In this document: piece by piece, positions 1-6,778 of the stretch | How positions within the stretch are numbered: the first letter of the stretch is position 1 | How the letters are laid out: every line of letters begins with the position of its first letter | DNA from: Candidatus Eisenbergiella stercorigallinarum | GTDB lineage: Bacteria > Bacillota > Clostridia > Lachnospirales > Lachnospiraceae | Direction: 5' to 3' | Assembly (NCBI GenBank): GCA_019120525.1 | Contig: DWUW01000172.1 | Span: 1 to 8,710 of the forward strand | Length of the DNA stretch: 8,710 bases | Position numbers and translations under genes: made by a program | The notes under the pieces: model-generated | What the model was told of the DNA's origin: nothing | The model's database searches: none | Seen by the model: the letters and a program-made list of their open reading frames with translations, nothing else

Positions 1-108
1 AAAAGACATGTGGCCAGACAGATGGATTACGCATATGAACCTGGAGAGGATGAGATGTTTTTTGACATCGACCAGGTGGAGGATGGGGACGATTTCGATT
101 ACCATTAG
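1..108 (+). CDS. C-terminal end of an unidentified protein with an acidic tail (partial)
   Basis: The frame that is open from base 1 ends at TAG 106-108 and gives 35 residues. The end is strongly acidic and aromatic, with the stretch DEMFFDID followed by DGDDFDYH. The gene starts outside the window, so no domain can be seen. In Bacillus and many relatives the gene upstream of tepA encodes ribonuclease J (with a small ylzJ gene between), so an RNase J tail is one possibility by context only. I do not recognise the tail itself. The stop is followed by a 106-base gap before the likely tepA start. It could also be a chance open frame, although the composition looks like a real disordered acidic tail. 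Confidence 0.45.
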   Translation, partial: KRHVARQMDYAYEPGEDEMFFDIDQVEDGDDFDYH

Positions 109-120
109 GTATAAAATGCG

Positions 121-134
121 CTTTCCCGGGAAAG
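121..134. repeat. Perfect 14-base palindrome in the gap before tepA
   Basis: CTTTCCCGGGAAAG reads identically on both strands. As RNA it would make a 5-bp stem with a CCGG tetraloop. As DNA it could be the site of a dimeric regulator. It lies 12 bases after the upstream stop and about 80 bases before the likely tepA start. No T-run follows, so it is not a standard intrinsic terminator. Confidence 0.4.
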
Positions 135-148
135 AAATAAAGGTAAAA

Positions 149-181
149 GGCTTCCGTGCCCCCGGAAAGGGCCAAAGGAGG
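149..181 (+). other. Hairpin followed by a ribosome-binding-like site with no start codon at normal distance
   Basis: TTCCG (152-156) pairs with CGGAA (163-167) across a 6-base loop. GGC (149-151) can pair with GCC (171-173) across a 3-base bulge. Directly after it, AAAGGAGG at 174-181 is a near-perfect anti-Shine-Dalgarno match. No ATG, GTG or TTG follows within the usual 5-12 bases; the nearest ATG is at 215. The site may be coincidental in purine-rich sequence, may serve an unusual start, or may be a ribosome stand-by site for tepA. Confidence 0.3.
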
Positions 182-214
182 CCTGACGCCAAAAAAAGGA
201 GAAGCGCACAGGCT

Positions 215-1015
215 ATGGGAATCTGGTTTGATACAGCGGACTATTATGGAAGAAGGCCGGGAATGAAGCATCTGGCGGAAAGCCTCCGGCACGCGGAAAA
301 GGAGGCCGGCGGAAGCGGGGAAGAGGAGAAGCAGGAAAACGATAAACAGGAAAAGGAGCGTCAGAGGGACGAACGGATCGAGCAGACCGGCCAGCTCACA
401 CTGGAGAGACACGGGGAGGAGGACCGGGCGATCCATATGATCAGTATCATCGGCGAGATCGAAGGCCATGACAATCTGAGCAGCTCCTCCAAGACTACCA
501 AATATGAGCACATCCTTCCGCAGCTCGCGGCGATCGAGGACAGCAGCCGGATCGAAGGCCTGCTCATCCTGCTCAACACCATGGGCGGGGACGTGGAAGC
601 GGGGCTTGCCATCGCGGAGATGATCGCTTCCCTGAGCAAACCGACGGTTTCCCTCGTCCTGGGAGGCGGGCATTCCATCGGCGTTCCCATCGCCGTCAGC
701 GCGGACTATTCTTTCATCGTCCCCACCGGGACCATGGTGATCCATCCGGTCCGTATGAACGGCACAGTGATCGGCGCGCCGCAGACCTTTGATTATTTCA
801 AGCAAATCCAGGACCGGATCACCGGGTTTGTCTGTTCCCATTGCAGCCTTTCAAGAAGCAGGATGGAGGAAATGATGATGGAGACCGGTATGCTTACCAA
901 GGATCTCGGGACCATCCTGGTAGGGAAGGAAGCGGTGGACGCGGGCCTGATCGATGAGGTGGGAGGGATCCGGGAGGCGATCGCCAGGCTGCACGAAATG
1001 GCGTCGGAGCGCTGA
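215..1015 (+). CDS. tepA: TepA-type ClpP-fold serine protease
   Basis: This encodes 266 residues, close to the 245 of Bacillus subtilis TepA. It belongs to the ClpP/crotonase fold, peptidase family S14, and should be a cytosolic oligomer. In B. subtilis TepA has been linked to protein export and to breakdown of small acid-soluble spore proteins; that role is not shown here. Residues 1-75 are charged and poorly conserved, with a Glu/Lys/Gln-rich stretch. The protease domain starts near residue 75 (ISIIGEIEGH). NTMGGDVEAGLAIAE spans about 121-135. The nucleophile motif GGGHSIG has its serine near residue 154. The likely catalytic histidine is in VIHPVRMNG near 177, with an acidic residue near 230 (KDLG) or 247 (LIDEVGG). 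The start at 215 is preceded by AGGAG at 197-201, a long 13-base spacing. ATG 263, with GAAGG at 252-256, is the main alternative. ATG 116 would add a basic extension that looks non-coding. The neighbouring ftsK/spoIIIE-type gene is the expected partner in Firmicutes. Confidence 0.88.
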   Translation: MGIWFDTADYYGRRPGMKHLAESLRHAEKEAGGSGEEEKQENDKQEKERQRDERIEQTGQLTLERHGEEDRAIHMISIIGEIEGHDNLSSSSKTTKYEHILPQLAAIEDSSRIEGLLILLNTMGGDVEAGLAIAEMIASLSKPTVSLVLGGGHSIGVPIAVSADYSFIVPTGTMVIHPVRMNGTVIGAPQTFDYFKQIQDRITGFVCSHCSLSRSRMEEMMMETGMLTKDLGTILVGKEAVDAGLIDEVGGIREAIARLHEMASER

Positions 1016-1058
1016 AAAAAGTTTTCCCCTCTGCTGCGCTGAACCGTGAAAGAGAAGG

Positions 1059-1087
1059 ATGACAAGCGCTTCTTTTCGTGGTATACT
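1059..1087 (+). promoter_or_regulatory. Likely sigma-A promoter for ftsK
   Basis: A -35 box ATGACA (1059-1064; 5 of 6 to TTGACA) and a -10 box TATACT (1082-1087; 5 of 6 to TATAAT) are separated by exactly 17 bases. Transcription would begin near 1094, giving a leader of about 40 bases. The upstream ATG at 1059 lies inside the -35 box, which argues that translation starts at 1134. No T-run terminator is seen between tepA and this promoter, so some read-through from tepA is possible. Confidence 0.65.
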
Positions 1088-1096
1088 AACTTCGGT

Positions 1097-1127
1097 TCTG
1101 TCTGTGGACAGACAGATTTTGGAGGAG
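1097..1127 (+). promoter_or_regulatory. Leader hairpin next to the ftsK ribosome-binding site
   Basis: TCTGTCTG (1097-1104) pairs perfectly with CAGACAGA (1109-1116) around a TGGA loop. If transcription starts near 1094 the hairpin sits at the extreme 5' end of the mRNA. It is followed by TTTT (1117-1120) and then GGAGGAG at 1121-1127, whose GGAGG core is 8 bases from the ATG. Possible roles are protecting the transcript 5' end or modulating ribosome access. Four T bases are too few for confident termination. Confidence 0.5.
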
Positions 1128-1133
1128 ATCAGA

Positions 1134-4061
1134 ATGGCGGCAGCTTCAGGAAGCAGGTCAGGCACAAAGAAAAAGAATACAGCTTCTTCCAGGACAAAAA
1201 GCGGCTCCGGCAGAAGGGCACAGGGAAAAAAGGCACAAAATACGAAAGGGATCCGGCAGGAGGAGAGGGCGATCGCGAATGAGATCCTTCTGATCGCGGT
1301 ATTCGCGCTCTGTATTTTGCTGTTTTTATGTAATTTCGGCGTGATCGGCCCGGTGGGAAACGCGGTGAGCAGCGTGATGTTCGGGATTTTCGGCATGGTG
1401 GCCTATGTGGTTCCCGTGCTTGTTTTTGTGGGTCTTGCCTTCCGGATATCCAACAGGGGGAATTTTTTCGCGTCCCTGAAGATAGCGGCAGGGATCCTTC
1501 TTTTCCTTCTGATCGGTGTGGCGCTGGAACTGATCGGCGGGCAGGCCGCGTCCATGGAAAGCTATTCTGTCACGGCGTTCTATACGGCAGGCGCGGATAC
1601 GAAGATGGGAGGGGGCGTCCTTTCCGGTTCCCTCGCATGGATCCTGGAGCATTTCCTTGGGATGGTCGGCGCGGTCCTTCTGGTGATCGTGCTTTCCATC
1701 ATCTGTCTTGTGGTCGTGACGGAAAAATCCTTTGTGGGCGGCGTGAAAACGGGAGGCCGGAGAGTATATGAATCCGCCAGGGAGGACGCAATGGCCCGCA
1801 GGGAAAGGGCGAGACAGAGGCGTCAGGAGACGGAAAAGCGCCGGACAGAAGAAGCGAAGGAACGGGAAGAAGAGGAGGCGCGCCGGGACGCCCGGAAGAT
1901 CCTGCGTATGGACAGAAAGGTATCCGGAGTCATGCCGGATCTTACGCTTTCCCAGGATCCCAAAGCGGCCGGCGCGCAGGACGGGCCGGAACCGGCCGGC
2001 ATCCGCCGGGGCGGACCGGCAGATGCTCCCGCAAGGGCGCAGAAGCGGGCCGGGGCGGATCCGGATATGCCGGTTGATCCGGAAAAGATACGCATCCATT
2101 CCGCGGCCCGGAAACAGGAAGACGATCCTGGCGTGACAGCAAAACAGAAGGTAACGGAAGAAATCCCGGCTGTCGACCCTCTGGAAAAAAGCTACCGGGA
2201 TGCGGATGTTTTCCGGGATATGAAGAGAATGGAGCCGCTGCATATCACCCTGGAGCCTGTGGGAGGACAGGAGGAACCGGAGGAAGATTTCCGCTTTTAT
2301 CCCACGGAAGGGATGGAAGAGGAGGAAGAAGGATGGGAGAGGCAGCCGGATGAGGCTGAGCCGGCGCATCCTTACCCGCAGGAGGCAGAAAAGGAGCCGG
2401 TTCCGGAGCCGGAAGATACGGCTCCAGGACAGGAGGAAACGCCTCTTCCCTATGATACGGGCCGGGCGGACAGACCGGTGCAGGAAGGCAGTTTACCAGG
2501 AAAAGCTGAGAAGACGGTGGCAGCGGCTTCCCGGAATGCTTCGGCAAAGACGGAGGAGGGGGATGCGCCCCGTCCCAAAACACCGCCCAGGCCCTATCAG
2601 TTCCCGCCCCTGTCCCTGTTAAAACGGGCGGAGAACAAAAACGGGCTGGACGCGGCAAGGGAGCTTAAGAACACGGCGGCGAAGCTGCAGCAGACCCTCG
2701 CTACCTTCGGCGTGAAGGTGACGATCACGGACATCAGCCAGGGGCCTGCCGTGACGCGGTACGAGCTGCAGCCGGAGCAGGGCGTGAAGGTGAGCAAGAT
2801 CGTGGGGCTATCAGACGATATCAAGCTGAACCTGGCGGCCACGGATATCCGGATCGAAGCGCCCATTCCGGGCAAGGCCGCCATCGGCATCGAGGTGCCC
2901 AACAAAGAGAATACGGTGGTCGGCCTCAGGGAGCTTCTGGAAAGCAAAACCTTCCGGGAATTTCCGTCGAAGCTGGCTTTTGCCGTGGGAAAGGACATCG
3001 CGGGCAAGGTAGTGGTTTCCGATATCGCCAAAATGCCCCACATGCTGATCGCGGGCTCCACGGGTTCCGGAAAGTCCGTCTGCATCAATACGCTGATCAT
3101 GAGCATCCTCTACAAGGCGAAGCCGGATGAGGTCAAGCTGATCCTGGTGGATCCCAAGGTGGTGGAGCTGAGCGTATACAACGGCATCCCCCATCTTCTG
3201 ATCCCGGTTGTCACCGACCCGAAGCAGGCTTCCGGCGCGCTGCACTGGGGCGTCGCGGAGATGGAAAACCGGTATCAGAAATTCGCAGACTGGAACGTGC
3301 GCGACCTGAAGGGATATAATAAGAAGGTGGAGGAGCAGCGGAAAAAGGGCGATCCGGACGCGCCGGAGCGCCTGCCCCAGATCGTCATCATCGTGGACGA
3401 GCTGGCGGACCTGATGATGGTGGCTCCGGGCGAGGTGGAGGAATCCATCTGCCGTCTGGCCCAGCTGGCAAGAGCGGCGGGCATCCATCTGATCATCGCC
3501 ACCCAGCGGCCCTCCGTAGACGTGATCACCGGCCTGATCAAGGCGAATATGCCAAGCCGGGCCGCGTTCGCCGTTTCCAGCGGCGTGGATTCCCGGACCA
3601 TTCTGGACATGAACGGGGCGGAGAAGCTGCTCGGCAAGGGAGATATGCTTTTTTACCCGCAGGGCTATCCCAAGCCGGCGCGTGTCCAGGGGGCATTCGT
3701 GTCGGACGCGGAAGTCTCCGACGTGGTGGATTTCCTGAAAAACCAGGCCATCGGAAATGTGTATGACGACCGCATCCTGGAAAAAGTGAAAAGCATGGAG
3801 GGCTCCGCGCCGTCCTCAGCCGGAGGCGGCACAGAGGAGCGGGATCCCTATTTTGAGCAGGCGGGACGGTTCATCATCGACAAGGATAAGGCGTCCATCG
3901 GCATGCTGCAGAGAATGTTCAAGATCGGCTTCAACCGGGCGGCCCGCATCATGGACCAGCTGGCTGACGCGGGGGTCGTGGGAGAAGAGGAAGGCACGAA
4001 GCCCAGGAAGATCCTGATGAGCGAAGAGCAGTTTGAACAGTACATAGAGGAGTGCCTGTGA
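1134..4061 (+). CDS. ftsK: FtsK/SpoIIIE family DNA translocase
   Basis: This 975-residue membrane-anchored ATPase pumps double-stranded DNA through the closing division or sporulation septum. Residues 1-45 are basic and Ser/Gly-rich. About four hydrophobic segments follow (near 48-66, 78-103, 112-133 and 165-196), as in the FtsK 4TM domain. Residues 200-485 form a charged linker: first Arg/Glu-rich and probably helical (about 208-255), then Pro/Glu-rich. The motor begins near PYQFPP (487). It contains Walker A GSTGSGKS (641-648), Walker B IVIIVDE (750-756), ATQRPS (789-794) and the typical PSRAAFAVSSGVDSRT run. Residues 904-975 form the winged-helix gamma domain that reads orienting DNA motifs (SIGMLQRMFKIGFNRAARI). 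The start at 1134 is chosen for its GGAGGAG site and because the promoter overlaps the other in-frame ATG at 1059. B. subtilis SpoIIIE is 787 aa, so the linker is longer here. Position after tepA suggests the SpoIIIE orthologue; division versus sporulation role cannot be told from sequence. Confidence 0.95.
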   Translation: MAAASGSRSGTKKKNTASSRTKSGSGRRAQGKKAQNTKGIRQEERAIANEILLIAVFALCILLFLCNFGVIGPVGNAVSSVMFGIFGMVAYVVPVLVFVGLAFRISNRGNFFASLKIAAGILLFLLIGVALELIGGQAASMESYSVTAFYTAGADTKMGGGVLSGSLAWILEHFLGMVGAVLLVIVLSIICLVVVTEKSFVGGVKTGGRRVYESAREDAMARRERARQRRQETEKRRTEEAKEREEEEARRDARKILRMDRKVSGVMPDLTLSQDPKAAGAQDGPEPAGIRRGGPADAPARAQKRAGADPDMPVDPEKIRIHSAARKQEDDPGVTAKQKVTEEIPAVDPLEKSYRDADVFRDMKRMEPLHITLEPVGGQEEPEEDFRFYPTEGMEEEEEGWERQPDEAEPAHPYPQEAEKEPVPEPEDTAPGQEETPLPYDTGRADRPVQEGSLPGKAEKTVAAASRNASAKTEEGDAPRPKTPPRPYQFPPLSLLKRAENKNGLDAARELKNTAAKLQQTLATFGVKVTITDISQGPAVTRYELQPEQGVKVSKIVGLSDDIKLNLAATDIRIEAPIPGKAAIGIEVPNKENTVVGLRELLESKTFREFPSKLAFAVGKDIAGKVVVSDIAKMPHMLIAGSTGSGKSVCINTLIMSILYKAKPDEVKLILVDPKVVELSVYNGIPHLLIPVVTDPKQASGALHWGVAEMENRYQKFADWNVRDLKGYNKKVEEQRKKGDPDAPERLPQIVIIVDELADLMMVAPGEVEESICRLAQLARAAGIHLIIATQRPSVDVITGLIKANMPSRAAFAVSSGVDSRTILDMNGAEKLLGKGDMLFYPQGYPKPARVQGAFVSDAEVSDVVDFLKNQAIGNVYDDRILEKVKSMEGSAPSSAGGGTEERDPYFEQAGRFIIDKDKASIGMLQRMFKIGFNRAARIMDQLADAGVVGEEEGTKPRKILMSEEQFEQYIEECL

Positions 4062-4107
4062 CGGGCGAAAGGAACGGGACAAAACGCCCCGGCAAGGAGG
4101 TTTACAG

Positions 4108-5778
4108 ATGAAAACAGATATTGAGATCGCGCAGGAAGCAGTCATGGAGCCCATTACAAGGGTGGCGGAAAAGCTCGGGATCGGCGCGGACGATCTGGAG
4201 CTTTACGGAAAGTACAAGGCGAAGCTTTCCGAAGAATTCATGGCGTCCCTTAAGGACCGCCCGGACGGGAAGCTGATCCTGGTGACGGCCATTAATCCCA
4301 CGCCGGCGGGAGAAGGAAAGACCACCACCAGCGTAGGGCTGGGAGAGGCCTTCGGAAAGCTGGGGAAAAAGGCGGTCATCGCCCTCAGAGAGCCTTCCCT
4401 TGGGCCGTGCTTCGGCATTAAGGGAGGGGCGGCCGGCGGCGGCTATGCCCAGGTGGTTCCCATGGAGGACCTGAACCTGCATTTTACGGGAGATTTCCAT
4501 GCGATCACTTCCGCGAACAATCTCTGCGCCGCGCTTCTTGATAATCATATTCAGCAGGGGAACGAGCTTGGGATCGACACCAGGCAGGTGGTCTGGAAGC
4601 GCTGTCTGGATATGAACGACAGAGTGCTCCGGAACATTGTTGTGGGCCTTGGAAGCAAAGCGGACGGCACGGTGCGGGAGGATCATTTCGTCATCACTGT
4701 GGCCACGGAGATCATGGCCGTCCTCTGCCTGGCGGAAAGCATGGAGGACCTGAAGAAAAGGCTTTCCCGCATGGTGGTCGCCTATACCTTCGACGGAAGG
4801 CCGGTGACTGCCGGAGAGATCGGCGCGGTAGGCTCCATGGCCGCGCTTCTGAAGGACGCCATCAAGCCCAACCTGATCCAGACCCTGGAGCATACGCCCG
4901 CGCTGGTCCATGGAGGCCCCTTCGCCAACATCGCTCACGGCTGCAACTCCGTAAGAGCCACGAAGACGGCGCTCAAGCTTGCGGATTATGTGATCACGGA
5001 GGCAGGCTTCGGCGCGGATCTGGGCGCGGAGAAATTCTTTGACATCAAATGCCGGCAGACTGGCCTGAAGCCGGACGCCGTGGTGCTGGTGGCTACGGTG
5101 CGCGCCCTGAAGTATAATGGCGGCGTGGCGAAGACGGAACTGGGAACGGAGAACCTGGACGCTCTTGCAAAGGGCATCGCCAACCTGGAGAAGCATATCG
5201 AGAACCTGCAGAAATACGGCGTTCCGGTGGTCGTCACCCTCAATTCCTTCCTGACCGATACGGAAGCGGAGATCGCCTATGTAAAGCAGTTCTGCGAGGA
5301 GCGCGGCTGTGAGTTCGCCATCTCCGAAGTGTGGGAGAAGGGCGGCGCGGGCGGTATCGCCCTGGCGGAAAAGGTACTGGAAACCCTGGAAAAGAAGGAA
5401 AGCCATTTCCATGTGCTTTATGAGGACAGCCTGAGCCTTACGGAAAAGATCGGGGCGGTGACGAAGGAGATCTACGGCGCGGACGGCGTGGTTTATTCCC
5501 CTGCGGCGAAGAAGCAGCTCGCCCGCCTTGCGGAGCTTGGATTCTCCGATCTTCCTGTCTGCATGGCCAAGACTCAGTATTCCCTGTCGGACAACCCGGC
5601 GCTTCTGGGAAGGCCGGAGCATTTCGAGATCAGCGTCAGGGAAGCCTATGTATCCGCGGGCGCGGGTTTTGTGGTGGTGCTGACCGGAGCGGTCATGACC
5701 ATGCCCGGGCTTCCCAAAACGCCTGCCGCGTTCCGGATCGATGTGGATGAGGACGGAAGGATCACGGGGCTGTTCTGA
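4108..5778 (+). CDS. fhs: Formate-tetrahydrofolate ligase (10-formyl-THF synthetase)
   Basis: This enzyme joins formate to tetrahydrofolate using ATP, giving 10-formyl-tetrahydrofolate in the cytosol. The 556 residues match the usual 555-560 of the bacterial monofunctional family, so the gene is full length. The nucleotide-binding loop TPAGEGKTTT is at 65-74. Family signature GIKGGAAGGGY is at 103-113, followed by EDLNLHFTGD (120-129). A later conserved stretch reads VATVRALKYNGG, and the C-terminal region contains TGAVMTMPGLPKTPA. The start has an ideal AAGGAGG at 4094-4100, seven bases from the ATG. It lies 46 bases after ftsK with no convincing terminator between, so co-transcription from the ftsK promoter is possible; I see no strong promoter of its own. 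FolD, the next pathway enzyme, follows. Confidence 0.97.
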   Translation: MKTDIEIAQEAVMEPITRVAEKLGIGADDLELYGKYKAKLSEEFMASLKDRPDGKLILVTAINPTPAGEGKTTTSVGLGEAFGKLGKKAVIALREPSLGPCFGIKGGAAGGGYAQVVPMEDLNLHFTGDFHAITSANNLCAALLDNHIQQGNELGIDTRQVVWKRCLDMNDRVLRNIVVGLGSKADGTVREDHFVITVATEIMAVLCLAESMEDLKKRLSRMVVAYTFDGRPVTAGEIGAVGSMAALLKDAIKPNLIQTLEHTPALVHGGPFANIAHGCNSVRATKTALKLADYVITEAGFGADLGAEKFFDIKCRQTGLKPDAVVLVATVRALKYNGGVAKTELGTENLDALAKGIANLEKHIENLQKYGVPVVVTLNSFLTDTEAEIAYVKQFCEERGCEFAISEVWEKGGAGGIALAEKVLETLEKKESHFHVLYEDSLSLTEKIGAVTKEIYGADGVVYSPAAKKQLARLAELGFSDLPVCMAKTQYSLSDNPALLGRPEHFEISVREAYVSAGAGFVVVLTGAVMTMPGLPKTPAAFRIDVDEDGRITGLF

Positions 5779-5899
5779 GCCCTGCGGCAGCCTGGAGGCG
5801 CGTGCCGCGGGACCGGATAGGAGAAGGAATTTCCCCTGTCCGGCCAGACAGAAAAGCAGATCGCAGGGCCGCCTGACGGCGGCGGGAAAAGGAGGGACA
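5779..5899 (+). other. fhs-folD gap able to form three consecutive hairpins
   Basis: Reading the transcript 5' to 3': CCTGCGGCA (5781-5789) pairs with TGCCGCGGG (5803-5811), nine pairs with one G-U and a 13-base loop. CCGGATAGG (5813-5821) pairs with CCTGTCCGG (5835-5843), again nine pairs with one G-U and a 13-base loop. GCCGCC (5868-5873) pairs with GGCGGC (5878-5883) around a TGAC loop. The last stem ends six bases before the AGGAGG (5890-5895) of folD. An alternative hairpin CTGTC (5836-5840)/GACAG (5847-5851) excludes the second stem. No T-run follows any stem. It does not resemble the tetrahydrofolate riboswitch as I remember it. Possible roles are transcript stabilisation, processing or control of folD translation. 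Confidence 0.5.
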
Positions 5900-6763
5900 A
5901 TGGCGCGGATCATTGATGGAAAAGCAATTTCCCAGACGATAAAGGATGAAGTGAAAAAAGAGGTGCAGGAGCTTTCCAAAAAGGGGATCCCGGTGACGCT
6001 TGCCGTGATCCAGGTGGGGGAGGATCCGGCCTCGACGGTTTATGTGAACAACAAGAAAAAGGCCTGTGCCTACACGGGGATCCGTTCCCTTTCCTACAAT
6101 CTGCCGGAAAGCGCCGCCCAGGAGGAGCTGCTTTCCCTGATCGGGCAGCTGAACGGAAGAGAGGATGTGAACGGCATCCTGGTGCAGCTTCCGCTGCCCT
6201 CCCATATGGATGAGGATGCGGTCATAGAGGCCATCTGTCCGAAGAAGGACGTGGACGGCTTCCATCCGCAGAATGTGGGAGCGCTCTGCATCGGAAAACC
6301 GGGCTTTGTGCCCTGTACCCCGGCGGGGATCATCGAGCTTCTGAAGCGCTCCGGCGTTGAAATCGCCGGAAAGGAATGCGTGATGGTCGGCAGGAGCAAT
6401 ATCGTGGGAAAGCCCATGGCGCTCCTTCTGCTAAGGGAGAACGCGACGGTGACCGTGGCCCATTCCCGGACGGCGGATCTGAAGGAGGTCTCCGGGAAGG
6501 CGGATATCCTTGTCGTCGCCACCGGAAAGGCCAGGATGATCACTGCGGAATATGTGAAGCCCGGCGCGGCGGTCATCGATGTGGGCATGGACAGAGATGA
6601 GAATAATAAGCTCTGCGGAGACGTGGACTTTGAAGCGGTTTCCGGGATCGCCGGGGCGATCACTCCCGTGCCGGGAGGCGTTGGCCCCATGACCATCGCC
6701 ATGCTGATGAAAAACTGCGTCCAGGCGGCGCGGATGCAGAATACCGGTAAGGAAAATTCCTGA
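5900..6763 (+). CDS. folD: Bifunctional methylene-THF dehydrogenase / methenyl-THF cyclohydrolase
   Basis: FolD oxidises 5,10-methylene-THF to 5,10-methenyl-THF with NADP+ and hydrolyses the latter to 10-formyl-THF; both steps are reversible. The 287 residues match the usual 280-300. The catalytic Tyr-x3-Lys motif is Y48-VNN-K52. GILVQLPLP (92-100) is the first family signature and KDVDGFHP (116-123) the folate-site aspartate region. GRSNIVGKPMA (164-174) begins the dinucleotide-binding domain, and PGGVGPMTIAMLMKN (258-272) is the C-terminal signature. The frame is open further upstream to 5741, but similarity begins at MARIIDGKAI and AGGAGG at 5890-5895 lies four bases before that ATG, so 5900 is chosen. 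The gene follows fhs as expected for a one-carbon operon, and its stop is 15 bases before the next gene. Confidence 0.96.
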   Translation: MARIIDGKAISQTIKDEVKKEVQELSKKGIPVTLAVIQVGEDPASTVYVNNKKKACAYTGIRSLSYNLPESAAQEELLSLIGQLNGREDVNGILVQLPLPSHMDEDAVIEAICPKKDVDGFHPQNVGALCIGKPGFVPCTPAGIIELLKRSGVEIAGKECVMVGRSNIVGKPMALLLLRENATVTVAHSRTADLKEVSGKADILVVATGKARMITAEYVKPGAAVIDVGMDRDENNKLCGDVDFEAVSGIAGAITPVPGGVGPMTIAMLMKNCVQAARMQNTGKENS

Positions 6764-6778
6764 CAGGAAGGGTAGCCT

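Noticed and set aside
106..118. TATAAA-like -10 box (110-115) as a tepA promoter, or ATG 116 as the tepA start
   Set aside because: No -35 match is found about 17 bases upstream. The region 116-214 translates to a basic stretch that looks non-coding, and there is no good ribosome site for ATG 116.
1046..1282. A 78-codon plus-strand frame starting MKEKDDKRFF
   Set aside because: It overlaps the ftsK promoter and the ftsK N-terminal codons in another frame. It has no convincing start signal and would not be fully transcribed from the predicted start site.
1326..2369. A 347-codon minus-strand open frame opposite the 5' half of ftsK
   Set aside because: It is a shadow of the ftsK frame, with His/Arg/Pro-rich composition and no family resemblance.
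4062..4107. Weak GGGCG (4063-4067)/CGCCC (4085-4089) pairing between ftsK and fhs as a terminator
   Set aside because: It has only five pairs, a 17-base loop and no T-run, so it is not a credible terminator.
5779..5899. Known tetrahydrofolate riboswitch upstream of folD
   Set aside because: The stem arrangement does not match the conserved core I recall for that class, and there is no terminator switch. Only an unclassified structure can be supported.
4102..5979. A 625-codon open frame on the minus strand opposite fhs
   Set aside because: It lies almost entirely antisense to a highly conserved enzyme gene. Its translation is low-complexity, His/Arg-rich and without recognisable domains. Long antisense frames are expected from GC-rich codon use.
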